A stretch of DNA of 64,000 bases, taken from NCBI GenBank assembly GCA_964399955.1, contig CAYNST010000001.1, forward strand, positions 1 to 64,000, in the 5' to 3' direction. The notes below the pieces were generated by a model that was given only the letters and a program-made list of their open reading frames with translations, had not been told where the DNA came from and did not search any database. Position numbers and translations under genes: made by a program. This DNA comes from CAYNST01 sp964399955 (GTDB taxonomy: Bacteria > Pseudomonadota > Gammaproteobacteria > Pseudomonadales > Cellvibrionaceae). Shown piece by piece: positions 17,375 through 26,153 of the stretch (position 1 is the first letter of the stretch; every line of letters begins with the position of its first letter).

Positions 17375-19476
17375 CACAAGTGGATAACAACGCTGCGGAG
17401 ACCCGGCTGGGGATACTGGAGTGGTTGCGGCCCGGCGAATACGAGCGTGCCGAGACTCTGCTTGTGGACCTGCGCAAGCTGGGCGTAAAGCGTCTGCGCA
17501 CCGGCTTGTCCTGGGCAGACTGGCACACCGCCGAGGGCAAGGCTTGGTTTGACTGGCTGATTCCCAAGCTTGCCGCCCAAGTGGAGCTGCTGCCGTGCTT
17601 CACCTATACCCCGCCGTCGCTTGGCATCGAAGCCAAAACGTCTTCCCCGCCGCGGAACCCGAAAGCCTACGCGGATTTCATTGATGTCATGATCACTGAA
17701 TACGGCGAGCATTTCGAGTGGCTGGAACTGTGGAACGAGCCCAACAACCTCAACGACTGGGATTGGCGGCTGGACCCGGAATGGCAGATTTTTTCCGAGA
17801 TGGTTGGCATGGCGGCCTATTGGGCCAGGCAGCGCGGCAAAAAGACTGTGCTGGCCGGTATGTGTCCAACCGACCCCAATTGGCTGGAGCTGATGTGCGT
17901 ACGCGGCGTGCTGCAACAGATAGACGCGGTGGGGCTGCACGGTTTTCCCGGCACCTGGGAGTTTGATTGGGACAGTTGGGGGGACAACCTGCGAAGCGTG
18001 CGTGCGGTACTGGACAAACACAGCATCACGGCCGAGCTGTGGCTGACCGAAGTGGGCTACTCCACCTGGCGCCACGACGAGATCATGCAGGTGAAGAAAC
18101 TCATCGACGCACTTGATGCACCGGCGGATCGCGTTTACTGGTACTCCGCCTACGACCTTCATCCCTACGAAAATCATCAGGACGGATTTCACGAAGATGA
18201 GCGGCACTATCACTTCGGTTTGATGACCGCTGCGGCGGAACCCAAGCTTGCGTTTCGGGTGTGGCAGGAACGCGGCTTGGCGGGATTGCGGGAACTGGCC
18301 GATACGGTATTTCACAAAAGTGCGGGCCTTAGCCGAGAGCCTGCGGCGCTTAAGCGCGACAAAAACATCACTATCTTAACCAGTGGGCCCAAGCGCAAAC
18401 CGGTTCTGATAACCGGAGGCGCGGGTTTTGTCGGCACCAATGTCGCCGAACGGCTGCTGCAGCAAGGTGAGTCCGTGCTTATTTTTGACAACCTGGGGCG
18501 GCCGGGTGTGGAGCGCAACCTGGAGTGGTTGTGCAAGACCTACGGCAGCAAGGTGCAATTGGAAATTGCGGATATCCGCGACACCCATCTGGTGCGAGAC
18601 GCGGTCCACCGCGCGGCAAAAATATTTCACTTTGCCGCGCAGGTTGCAGTCACCACCAGCATTGATGCACCGCAAACCGACTTTGACATCAACATGCGCG
18701 GCACTTTGAACATACTGGAAACACTGCGCCAGATGCAGTCCCCGCCGCCGCTGCTGTTCACCTCCACCAATAAGGTGTACGGCGCTTTGGACGACATCCG
18801 CTTCGAGCGGGCAGGCCTGCGCTACCAACCGGTAGAAGCGCGGTTTGCCCGCGGCATCAGCGAGCAGCAGCGGCTGGACTTTCACAGCCCCTACGGCTGT
18901 TCAAAGGGCGCCGCCGACCAGTATGTGCTGGACTATGCCCGCACCTACGGCATACCGGCGGTGGTGTTTCGCATGAGTTGCATTTACGGCCCGCACCAGT
19001 TTGGCACTGAAGACCAAGGCTGGGTTGCCCATTTTCTGATTCAAGCCATGAAAGGCAAGCCATTGACCCTTTACGGCGACGGCTGTCAGGTGCGCGACAT
19101 ACTGTTTGTGCAGGATCTGGTGGACGCCATGTTGATGGCACAGGACAAGATGGAGCTTTTGACCGGCCAGGCATTCAACATTGGTGGCGGCGTTGGCAAC
19201 AGCACCAGTCTGCTGGAGATTCTGTCGCGCATAGAAGCCACAACCGGCCAGCCCTGCCAATACTCCTTCGCCGACTGGCGCCTGGGGGATCAGCAATACT
19301 ACGTCACCGACACCCAGCTGTTCCAGGCGCAAACAGGCTGGAGACCGACAACCTCCATAGACGACGGCCTGGCCCAGCTGACCCAATGGGTGTCCGAGCA
19401 TTTGTTTGGTCAAGCCAACACCCTGTTCGCCCTCTCTACCAAAAAAGGAGCCGTAAGCAATGCCATCAACCGGTAA
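17371..19476 (+). CDS. glycosidase-like TIM barrel fused to sugar-nucleotide epimerase
   Basis: 701-residue two-domain protein. Residues 10-300 form a clan-A (beta/alpha)8 barrel like GH39 and related glycosidases, with acid/base candidate Glu123 in ELWNEPNN and nucleophile candidate Glu227 in WLTEVGYST. After a short linker, residues 343-690 are an extended SDR with GGAGFVG (349-355), Tyr508/Lys512 in SPYGCSKGAAD and CQVRDILFVQDLVDA, close to CDP-paratose 2-epimerase-like enzymes. No signal peptide, so the barrel works in the cytosol. Both active sites look intact. One continuous reading frame with no sign of an internal restart. It may trim or rearrange a glycan intermediate while the second domain makes the nucleotide sugar; this is inference. 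Confidence 0.87.
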   Translation: MTQVDNNAAETRLGILEWLRPGEYERAETLLVDLRKLGVKRLRTGLSWADWHTAEGKAWFDWLIPKLAAQVELLPCFTYTPPSLGIEAKTSSPPRNPKAYADFIDVMITEYGEHFEWLELWNEPNNLNDWDWRLDPEWQIFSEMVGMAAYWARQRGKKTVLAGMCPTDPNWLELMCVRGVLQQIDAVGLHGFPGTWEFDWDSWGDNLRSVRAVLDKHSITAELWLTEVGYSTWRHDEIMQVKKLIDALDAPADRVYWYSAYDLHPYENHQDGFHEDERHYHFGLMTAAAEPKLAFRVWQERGLAGLRELADTVFHKSAGLSREPAALKRDKNITILTSGPKRKPVLITGGAGFVGTNVAERLLQQGESVLIFDNLGRPGVERNLEWLCKTYGSKVQLEIADIRDTHLVRDAVHRAAKIFHFAAQVAVTTSIDAPQTDFDINMRGTLNILETLRQMQSPPPLLFTSTNKVYGALDDIRFERAGLRYQPVEARFARGISEQQRLDFHSPYGCSKGAADQYVLDYARTYGIPAVVFRMSCIYGPHQFGTEDQGWVAHFLIQAMKGKPLTLYGDGCQVRDILFVQDLVDAMLMAQDKMELLTGQAFNIGGGVGNSTSLLEILSRIEATTGQPCQYSFADWRLGDQQYYVTDTQLFQAQTGWRPTTSIDDGLAQLTQWVSEHLFGQANTLFALSTKKGAVSNAINR

Positions 19477-20470
19477 TCTCGCCCTGGACGAGAATTACGC
19501 ACACAGCACCGCACCCATGCAAGCCGCAGTATTGTCCCAGCCCGGACAGTTTAGCGCTGAAAGTCAAAACCGCCCGCAGTGTGGGGCGGATCAAGTGCTT
19601 ATCAAACTGGAGGGGTGCGGTGTGTGCGCCTCCAGCCTGCCCTTATGGGAAGGCCGTGAGTGGTTCCACTACCCGGTTGAGCCCGGCAACCCTGGGCACG
19701 AAGGATGGGGGCGAATTGTCGAGGTGGGTCAGGCCGTGGCCGGCCTCGCCGTGGGCCAACGGGTGGCCTGCCTGGCCGGCAGAGCCTTCGCAGCCTATGT
19801 CAGCGCCACGGCGGACCAGGTGGTGCCCCTGCCGGCCAGCCTGGACGACATGCCTTTTCCGGGGGAACCGATTGGTTGTGCAATGAACATATTCCGCCGG
19901 GCCGATATCCAAGCCGGGCAGCAGGTGGCCATTATTGGCGCGGGTTTTCTGGGGCTGTTGCTGGTGCAGCTCTGCGTTGCCGCCGGCGCTCAGGTCTATG
20001 TGCTGTCGCGCCGGGCAAGTGCCCGGCAATTGGCGGAACAGCTGGGTGCGGGGGCCAGCTTTGACACGGAAGACTGGTGGGGCAATGCCCACCGGGTGGT
20101 CGAACTGACCGGGGGGAAAGGGTGCGAGCGTGTTCTGGAGGTGACGGGTTTGCAATTTGCACTGGATACCGCCACCGAGATGGTTGCCGAATACGGCCGA
20201 CTGGTCATTGCCGGCTACCACCAGGACGGTCTGCGCCAGGTCAATATGCAGAAGTGGAACTGGAAGGCCCTTGACGTCATCAACGCCCACGAACGCGATC
20301 CCGAGCGTTACCTTCGGGGTGTAGAAGAAGGCATTGACGCCACCCTGGCAGGCCGTATCCGCCCACAGGACCTGCTGACACACAGCTTTGAGCTCTCGCA
20401 GCTGGACCAGGCATTTCAGATGATGCTGGAGCGCCCGGACGGATTCATAAAAGGATGGGTAAGGCTATGA
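19460..20470 (+). CDS. zinc-type (MDR) dehydrogenase
   Basis: 336-residue medium-chain dehydrogenase/reductase. Zinc-site elements GCGVCAS (Cys) and GHEGWG are present, as is the Rossmann loop IIGAGFLGLL near residue 155. The structural-zinc lobe with four cysteines found in classical alcohol dehydrogenases is missing: the chain runs directly from GQRVACLAG to the cofactor domain. The start lies 17 bases inside the previous gene. Like other MDR members in sugar clusters it may oxidise or reduce a sugar or polyol; the substrate is unknown. Confidence 0.85.
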   Translation: MPSTGNLALDENYAHSTAPMQAAVLSQPGQFSAESQNRPQCGADQVLIKLEGCGVCASSLPLWEGREWFHYPVEPGNPGHEGWGRIVEVGQAVAGLAVGQRVACLAGRAFAAYVSATADQVVPLPASLDDMPFPGEPIGCAMNIFRRADIQAGQQVAIIGAGFLGLLLVQLCVAAGAQVYVLSRRASARQLAEQLGAGASFDTEDWWGNAHRVVELTGGKGCERVLEVTGLQFALDTATEMVAEYGRLVIAGYHQDGLRQVNMQKWNWKALDVINAHERDPERYLRGVEEGIDATLAGRIRPQDLLTHSFELSQLDQAFQMMLERPDGFIKGWVRL

Positions 20471-21504
20471 ACGCTTCAACGCCCACTCTTGCACAGCCTG
20501 GCACCGCCACCTTTCCTACCCCGGCACCGCCCAAGCTCGGTTTCATAGGCACCGGCTGGATCGGACGGTTGAGAATGCAGGCCCTGCTGCAAAGCAATTG
20601 CGCCGAGTTTTGCGCTGTATACGACCCCTCCTCCGAAGCCGCACGTGCGGCCGCCGTGCTGAAACCCGGCACCGAGATCTACAGCAGCATAGACGCCTTG
20701 CTGGAAGCGGACCTGGATGGCGTGGTCATCGCCACCCCCAGTGCGTTGCACGCAGAGCACTGCCTGCAGGCGCTTGCGCACGGCTTGGCGGTGTTCTGCC
20801 AGAAGCCCCTGGCACGAACCTTTGACGAAACCCAAAGCGTTGTGTCTGCTGCGCGTGCCGCCGACAGACTGCTGGCGGTGGATTTTTCTTACCGGCACTT
20901 AGCGGGTATGAATCAGTTACGCCAGCTGCTGGGCTCCGGTGAGCTGGGTCATATTTTTTCTGCGGAGCTGGTATTCCATAACGCCTACGGTCCGGACAAA
21001 CCCTGGTTTTACGATGTGACATCTGCCGGTGGCGGCTGCGTCATGGATTTAGGCATTCATTTGGTGGACCTGGCGATGTGGTTGTTGAACAACACCGAGG
21101 TGCAGGAGGTGTCCAGTCGCCTGTTTCATCAGGGGCAACAACTGCAACCGCCCCTGGCTGTGGTGGAAGACTATGCGCTGGCGGATGTGCAACTGGGTGA
21201 AACAGCCCTGCGACTGGCGTGCTCCTGGAACGTGAGCGCCGGACGCGACGCGGTCATTGAAGCCAGCTTTTACGGTACTCAGGGCGGTGCTGCGCTGAGA
21301 AACGTCAATGGCTCATTTTTTGATTTCGAGGTGCACCGTTTCAACGGCACGGCAGCCCAGCAACTGGCGGGTTACCCGGACGACTGGGGCGGCCGCGCGC
21401 TGACTGCCTGGGTTGAGCAACTGGCCGGCAGCCCGCGCTACGACTCCTCGGTTGAAGGGGTGCTGCAGGTTGCCAGGCTCGTCGACCGGATCTATGGCCG
21501 ATGA
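20467..21504 (+). CDS. Gfo/Idh/MocA-family oxidoreductase
   Basis: 345-residue NAD(P)-dependent sugar oxidoreductase. N-terminal Rossmann motif GFIGTGWIGRL, catalytic lysine in CQKPLARTF, and DLGIHLVDLAMW of the C-terminal domain. The ATG at 20467 is preferred to one at 20455 because it gives an ATGA overlap with the MDR gene and has AAGGA 11 bases upstream. Gfo/Idh enzymes make keto-sugars, and together with the adjacent MDR enzyme this suggests stepwise oxidation/reduction (epimerisation) of a sugar ring in the cluster's pathway. Confidence 0.88.
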   Translation: MNASTPTLAQPGTATFPTPAPPKLGFIGTGWIGRLRMQALLQSNCAEFCAVYDPSSEAARAAAVLKPGTEIYSSIDALLEADLDGVVIATPSALHAEHCLQALAHGLAVFCQKPLARTFDETQSVVSAARAADRLLAVDFSYRHLAGMNQLRQLLGSGELGHIFSAELVFHNAYGPDKPWFYDVTSAGGGCVMDLGIHLVDLAMWLLNNTEVQEVSSRLFHQGQQLQPPLAVVEDYALADVQLGETALRLACSWNVSAGRDAVIEASFYGTQGGAALRNVNGSFFDFEVHRFNGTAAQQLAGYPDDWGGRALTAWVEQLAGSPRYDSSVEGVLQVARLVDRIYGR

Positions 21505-22646
21505 ACGTTTTGATGACCACAGACACCGTGGGCGGGGTCTGGACCTACTGTATGGAACTGTGCGCTGCGCTGGCGCCTCACGGCGTACACATAACACTTG
21601 CCAGCATGGGCCGCCAACTGTCCGCTGAGCAACAGCGACAAGTTGACGCTCTCCCCCACGTCAGGTTGCACGCCAGCAACTACAAGCTGTTGTGGATGGC
21701 CAATTCCGCCGCCGATGTCGTCAGCGCCGGCGAGTGGCTGCTTGAACTGGAGCGCGAGACCCAGCCGGACATTGTTCATCTGAACGACCTGGCGCACGGC
21801 GGGCTCGCCTGGAAAGCCCCGGTCCTGCTGGTGGCACATTCCTGCGTGTATTCCTGGTGGCAGATGGTGAAAAACCGACAGGCACCCGCCGAGGATTGGC
21901 ACGGGTACAAGCACACAGTCACCAAAAGCCTGCGCAAGGCAAACCTTGTGGCGGCACCGTCGCAGGCCATGCTGGATGCCTTTCTCAGCAACTACGGCCC
22001 GGCCAATGCGTCGCTGGTGCTGCCCAACGGCGCAGACTTTCCTCCTCTGGCCGCATCGCCACTGCAGTCAGTAACGCACAAAGAGCCGCTGATATTTGCT
22101 GCGGGCAGGCTGTGGGACGAAGCCAAAAACGTGGCTGCCCTGACAAAAGCCGCCCCGCAGCTTTCCTGGCCCGTCTATGTGGCCGGTGAGCAGCGCCCCC
22201 CCGGCACTGACGCGCAGAACACGGTATTGGAGGGAGTCACCGCACTGGGTCATCTTGACCGCGACGACTTGGCCGCATGGCTTGCACGAGCGTCCATTTA
22301 TGTGGCCCCTGCCCGCTATGAACCCTTCGGCTTGGGCATTCTGGAGGCCGCCCGCTCCGGCTGTGCATTGATCCTGGGCAATATTGCCAGCCTGCGGGAA
22401 GTTTGGGGCGATGCGGCCGCCTACGTGGGCGCTGACGACCCGCAGCAGCTTGGCCGAGCCGTCATGTCCCTGATCAACAGTCCGGGACGACTGCAACACA
22501 TGGCCGAACGCGCCTGGGCAAAAGCCCAAGAGTATTCCGCCGCACAAATGGCAGATGCGTATATGGCCACTTACAGAGATCTGCAATTTCCACCCAAAGC
22601 CAAGCCGAGCGGTTTGGTCAGATCAGCAGCGGGAAGCTCACCATGA
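21501..22646 (+). CDS. family-4-type glycosyltransferase
   Basis: 381-residue GT-B glycosyltransferase. The N-terminal domain begins MNVLMTTDTVGGVWTY, with the glycine-rich acceptor loop of GT4 enzymes; the C-terminal domain contains APARYEPFGLGILEAARSG, the EX7E motif that holds the nucleotide sugar. No signal peptide, so a cytosolic or membrane-peripheral enzyme. Joined by ATGA overlaps on both sides. It is the only classical GT4 of the cluster and probably acts before or after the three CgeB-like enzymes. Confidence 0.88.
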   Translation: MNVLMTTDTVGGVWTYCMELCAALAPHGVHITLASMGRQLSAEQQRQVDALPHVRLHASNYKLLWMANSAADVVSAGEWLLELERETQPDIVHLNDLAHGGLAWKAPVLLVAHSCVYSWWQMVKNRQAPAEDWHGYKHTVTKSLRKANLVAAPSQAMLDAFLSNYGPANASLVLPNGADFPPLAASPLQSVTHKEPLIFAAGRLWDEAKNVAALTKAAPQLSWPVYVAGEQRPPGTDAQNTVLEGVTALGHLDRDDLAAWLARASIYVAPARYEPFGLGILEAARSGCALILGNIASLREVWGDAAAYVGADDPQQLGRAVMSLINSPGRLQHMAERAWAKAQEYSAAQMADAYMATYRDLQFPPKAKPSGLVRSAAGSSP

Positions 22647-23821
22647 AATTCAGCCTTTTTTACCACTCTCTGGTTTCTGACTGGAACCATGGCAACGCCC
22701 ATTTCCTGCGCGGTGTCATTACCGAGCTGCAGGCGCTGGGGCATCAAGTAAACGTTTTTGAACCCCGCGACGGCTGGAGCCGTGAAAATTTGCTGCAGGA
22801 CCATGGCGAGTCCGCCATTGAGCAGTTTCAGGCAGTCTATCCCCACCTGCACAGTCAGTTTTACGACCGTGACAGTCTTGATATGGAACAAGTGGCCGCA
22901 GACTCCGATGTAGTTATAGTGCACGAATGGAACGAACCCTGGCTGGTCAACGGTTTTGGCGAACTGCGCAACCGTCTGCAAAAAAGTGCCAATGGCGGCC
23001 TGGACTTCACCTTGCTGTTTCACGACACCCATCATCGCTCGGTCAGCGACCCGGTCTGGATAAAGCGCTTCAACCTGGATGCCTACGACGGCATTCTCGC
23101 CTTCGGCGAGGTGTTAAGCCGGGTTTACCGCGCCCACGGCTGGAGCGAGTACGTCTGGACCTGGCACGAGGCGGCGGACACCCGCATTTTTTATCCGCGT
23201 CAGCCCGGCTCACATCACCCAAAGGGTGACCTGATCTGGGTGGGTAACTGGGGCGACGACGAGCGCAGTGCTGAACTGGAGGCCTTCCTGTTCAGGCCGG
23301 TGCGCGCCCTGGACCTGGACTGTCACATCTACGGGGTGCGGTATCCGCAGGAGGTGCTGCACAAGCTCAAGCAGGATGCCATCGCCTACTGCGGCTGGCT
23401 TCCCAACTTCCAGGCGCCAGAGGTCTTCGCCAATCACGCGGTAACCGTGCATGTGCCAAGGCGCTTTTACGCCCAGTCCCTGCCGGGCATTCCCACCATT
23501 CGGCCGTTCGAGGCCATGGCCTGCGGCATACCTTTGATTAGCGCGCCCTGGTCCGACTCCGAGGGCCTGTTCACCCCCGGGGAGGACTACCTGGTCGCCC
23601 GGGACACAGCCGAAATGCAGCAGCATTTGCGCACCGTCTTGCAGGACCGTGACTTTGCCCGGCACATGTCCGACCGCGCGCTTGCCACCATTCGCAGTCG
23701 GCACACTTGCGCTCACCGTGTGCAGCAACTTATGACTATTCTGGATCGGTTGCGACCGGGGGACCGGTTTGCAGACACTCTTGAACACAGGTCTTCTGAA
23801 GGAACTCCCGTACATGCCTGA
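22643..23821 (+). CDS. CgeB-like glycosyltransferase (copy 1)
   Basis: 392-residue GT-B enzyme of the CgeB/glycos_transf_1_2 type. Starts MKFSLFYHSLVSDWNHGNAH; near residue 180 has WTWHEAADTRIFYP and IWVGNWGDDERS, and at about 285-320 the donor-site region PGIPTIRPFEAMACGIPLIS. About 40% of each chain looks related to the next two genes, so the three probably arose by duplication. ATGA overlap with the GT4 gene; its end overlaps the next start by 8 bases. CgeB-like proteins are inferred glycosyltransferases of surface or spore layers; the donor is unknown. Confidence 0.83.
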   Translation: MKFSLFYHSLVSDWNHGNAHFLRGVITELQALGHQVNVFEPRDGWSRENLLQDHGESAIEQFQAVYPHLHSQFYDRDSLDMEQVAADSDVVIVHEWNEPWLVNGFGELRNRLQKSANGGLDFTLLFHDTHHRSVSDPVWIKRFNLDAYDGILAFGEVLSRVYRAHGWSEYVWTWHEAADTRIFYPRQPGSHHPKGDLIWVGNWGDDERSAELEAFLFRPVRALDLDCHIYGVRYPQEVLHKLKQDAIAYCGWLPNFQAPEVFANHAVTVHVPRRFYAQSLPGIPTIRPFEAMACGIPLISAPWSDSEGLFTPGEDYLVARDTAEMQQHLRTVLQDRDFARHMSDRALATIRSRHTCAHRVQQLMTILDRLRPGDRFADTLEHRSSEGTPVHA

Positions 23822-24932
23822 AAACAAAAAACTGAACATTGCCTTCTTTGGCTCCAGTCTGGTGTCTTCCTACTGGAACGGTGCGGCCACCTATTATCGC
23901 GGAATTGTCAAAGCTCTGGCGGACCGGGGACACCGGATTACCTTCTATGAACCGGATGCCTTTGACCGGCAGAAGCACCGCGACATGGACGATCCGGACT
24001 GGGCAACCGTGGTCATATACCAACCGACTGAAGCCAGTGCACGAGCTGCGCTTGAATCCGCTCAAGGTGCTGACATCATTGTGAAAGCAAGCGGCGTGGG
24101 AGTGCTTGATGAATGGCTGGAACAAGCAATACTGAATCATCGCAGCAGTCGCTCGCGAGCCGACACCTTAAAAATATTCTGGGACGTCGATGCTCCGGCA
24201 ACGCTTGAGCGGGTGCACAATAATGCCGATGACCCCTTCCTTGCGCTGATTCCGCGCTACGATTTCATACTGACCTACGGCGGCGGTCAGCCGGTAATAG
24301 ATGCCTACCAGGCCCTTGGTGCCCGCATGTGCCGGCCCATCTACAACGCTTTGGACCCAGGCACACACCACCCCGTCAGTCAAGATGCCCGTTTTCACGC
24401 CACCCTCGGCTTTCTCGGCAACCGTCTGCCGGACCGTGAGGCGCGGGTGCACGAATTTTTTTTCAAAGCCGTGGCGGCCTTACCGGAAGCCACCTTCATG
24501 CTCGGTGGCAGCGGCTGGCAGGAATACGCACCGCAATTTGACAACCTGAAATACCTGGGGCACGTCTACACCCGCGACCACAACGCCTTCAACTGCAGCC
24601 CGCTGGCGGTGTTGAACATCAACCGCGACAGCATGGCACGCACCGGCTTCTCGCCGCCGACACGCGTGTTTGAAGCTGCGGGCGCCGGAGCCTGCCTGAT
24701 TATGGATTACTGGGAAGGTGTGGAGCAGTTTTTACAGCCCGACAAAGAAGTTCTGCTGGCGCGCAGCGGTGATGATGTGGTCAACCACCTGCGCGACCTG
24801 ACGCCGGAAAGAGCCAAGGCCATTGGTGAGGCAGCGCGGCTACGCATATTGGCCGAACACACCTATCAACACCGGGCACTGCAGTTTGAAGCTTTGATGG
24901 GAGAGCACTTTCCCCTGCGGGCCTCGGCCTGA
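23814..24932 (+). CDS. CgeB-like glycosyltransferase (copy 2)
   Basis: 372-residue paralogue of its neighbours. The start at 23814 has GAAGGA 10 bases upstream; an earlier in-frame ATG at 23769 lies deep in the previous gene and is not preferred. Opening segment LNIAFFGSSLVSSYWNGAA, central IFWDVDAPATLERV and YDFILTYGGG, and C-terminal FSPPTRVFEAAGAGACLIMD followed by WEGVEQF, the pattern of CgeB-like enzymes. 8-base overlap with copy 1. A 56-base gap separates it from copy 3. Confidence 0.83.
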   Translation: MPENKKLNIAFFGSSLVSSYWNGAATYYRGIVKALADRGHRITFYEPDAFDRQKHRDMDDPDWATVVIYQPTEASARAALESAQGADIIVKASGVGVLDEWLEQAILNHRSSRSRADTLKIFWDVDAPATLERVHNNADDPFLALIPRYDFILTYGGGQPVIDAYQALGARMCRPIYNALDPGTHHPVSQDARFHATLGFLGNRLPDREARVHEFFFKAVAALPEATFMLGGSGWQEYAPQFDNLKYLGHVYTRDHNAFNCSPLAVLNINRDSMARTGFSPPTRVFEAAGAGACLIMDYWEGVEQFLQPDKEVLLARSGDDVVNHLRDLTPERAKAIGEAARLRILAEHTYQHRALQFEALMGEHFPLRASA

Positions 24933-24988
24933 GCGCAAAGAAGCCCGGCAAAGTGCTGCCGTGAACTGACAGGCAAGAGAAACCTCCA

Positions 24989-26068
24989 ATGAACAAGTTA
25001 AAAATAGTCATTTTTGGACTTTCCATAACCTCATCCTGGGGCAATGGCCATGCCACCACCTTTCGAAGTCTGGTCAAAGCCCTGGCGGAACGCGGGCATA
25101 AAATTACGTTCTATGAAAAAGATGTGCCCTGGTATGCCAATCAGCGAGACCTGGCCAATCCACCCTTTTGTGAGACCCGGCTCTATAAAACGGTAGAGGA
25201 GCTCAAGCCCTTTGAGCAAAGCCTGGCCGAGGCGGACTTGGTGATCCTGGGCTCTTATGTAGCCGATGCCGCTCGTTTGACAGATATCATCACCCGCCTG
25301 GGGCCGCGTTGCTTGGCCTTTTACGATATCGACACCCCCGTCACTTTGGCCAAACTGGAGGCCGGAGACTACGAGTACCTCACGCCGCACATGGTTCCGC
25401 AATTTGACCTGTACCTGTCTTTTACCGGCGGGCCGACCCTGGAGAGGCTGGAGCAGCTGGGTGCTCAACGCGCCCGTCCGCTGTATTGCTCGGTGGATAC
25501 CGATTTGTACCACCCGGAGCGGCACACCGCCCCGCCTGTGTATGAGCTGGGCTATCTGGGCACCTACAGCACAGACCGCCAGCCAACGGTGGAAGAGCTG
25601 CTGATCAAACCGGCTCAGCAGGCACCGGGCAAACGCTTTTGTGTCGCCGGCGCTCAATACCCCACCGAGCTATCCTGGCCCGCCAACGTCCAACATATAG
25701 AACATATTCCGCCGCAGGAGCACCGGCAGTTTTACAACGATCAAAGATTTACCTTGAACGTCACTCGTGCTGACATGATCCAGGCCGGCTACTCGCCGAG
25801 CGTGCGCCTGTTTGAAGCCGGTGCCTGTGGTACACCCATAATCAGTGACTATTGGCAGGGGCTGGAGTCATTTTTTGAATTGGGTACGGAACTCCTGGTA
25901 GCGCGCAATAGTGATGAAATGCTGCAATGCCTGGAAACCCCCGAAGACGAACGGCAGGCCATGGGGCGACGCCTGAGAGAGAAGGTCCTGAGCGCTCACA
26001 CCTCAGAGCATCGCGCCCTGCAGCTTGAGCGTTACTGGCATGAGGTGTGTACTCCGGCAACCGCCTGA
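24989..26068 (+). CDS. CgeB-like glycosyltransferase (copy 3)
   Basis: 359-residue paralogue of the two upstream genes. Opens with KIVIFGLSITSSWGNGHATT, has the shared FYDIDTPVTLAKLE and FDLYLSFTGGPTLE segments, and ends with YSPSVRLFEAGACGTPIISD followed by WQGLESFF. Conservation of these blocks across copies 2 and 3 (DxDxP, then TGG, then RxFEAxxxG) suggests the same donor binding mode. Weak AAGAGA ribosome binding site 8 bases before the ATG. Confidence 0.83.
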   Translation: MNKLKIVIFGLSITSSWGNGHATTFRSLVKALAERGHKITFYEKDVPWYANQRDLANPPFCETRLYKTVEELKPFEQSLAEADLVILGSYVADAARLTDIITRLGPRCLAFYDIDTPVTLAKLEAGDYEYLTPHMVPQFDLYLSFTGGPTLERLEQLGAQRARPLYCSVDTDLYHPERHTAPPVYELGYLGTYSTDRQPTVEELLIKPAQQAPGKRFCVAGAQYPTELSWPANVQHIEHIPPQEHRQFYNDQRFTLNVTRADMIQAGYSPSVRLFEAGACGTPIISDYWQGLESFFELGTELLVARNSDEMLQCLETPEDERQAMGRRLREKVLSAHTSEHRALQLERYWHEVCTPATA

Positions 26069-26153
26069 GGCAGCCGGCTTAAAGCTGAAAGCACCATCAC
26101 AACCCTTTGTTCACACGGGCCGCGCTCACGGTAAACACAGACTTGGGAGAATT

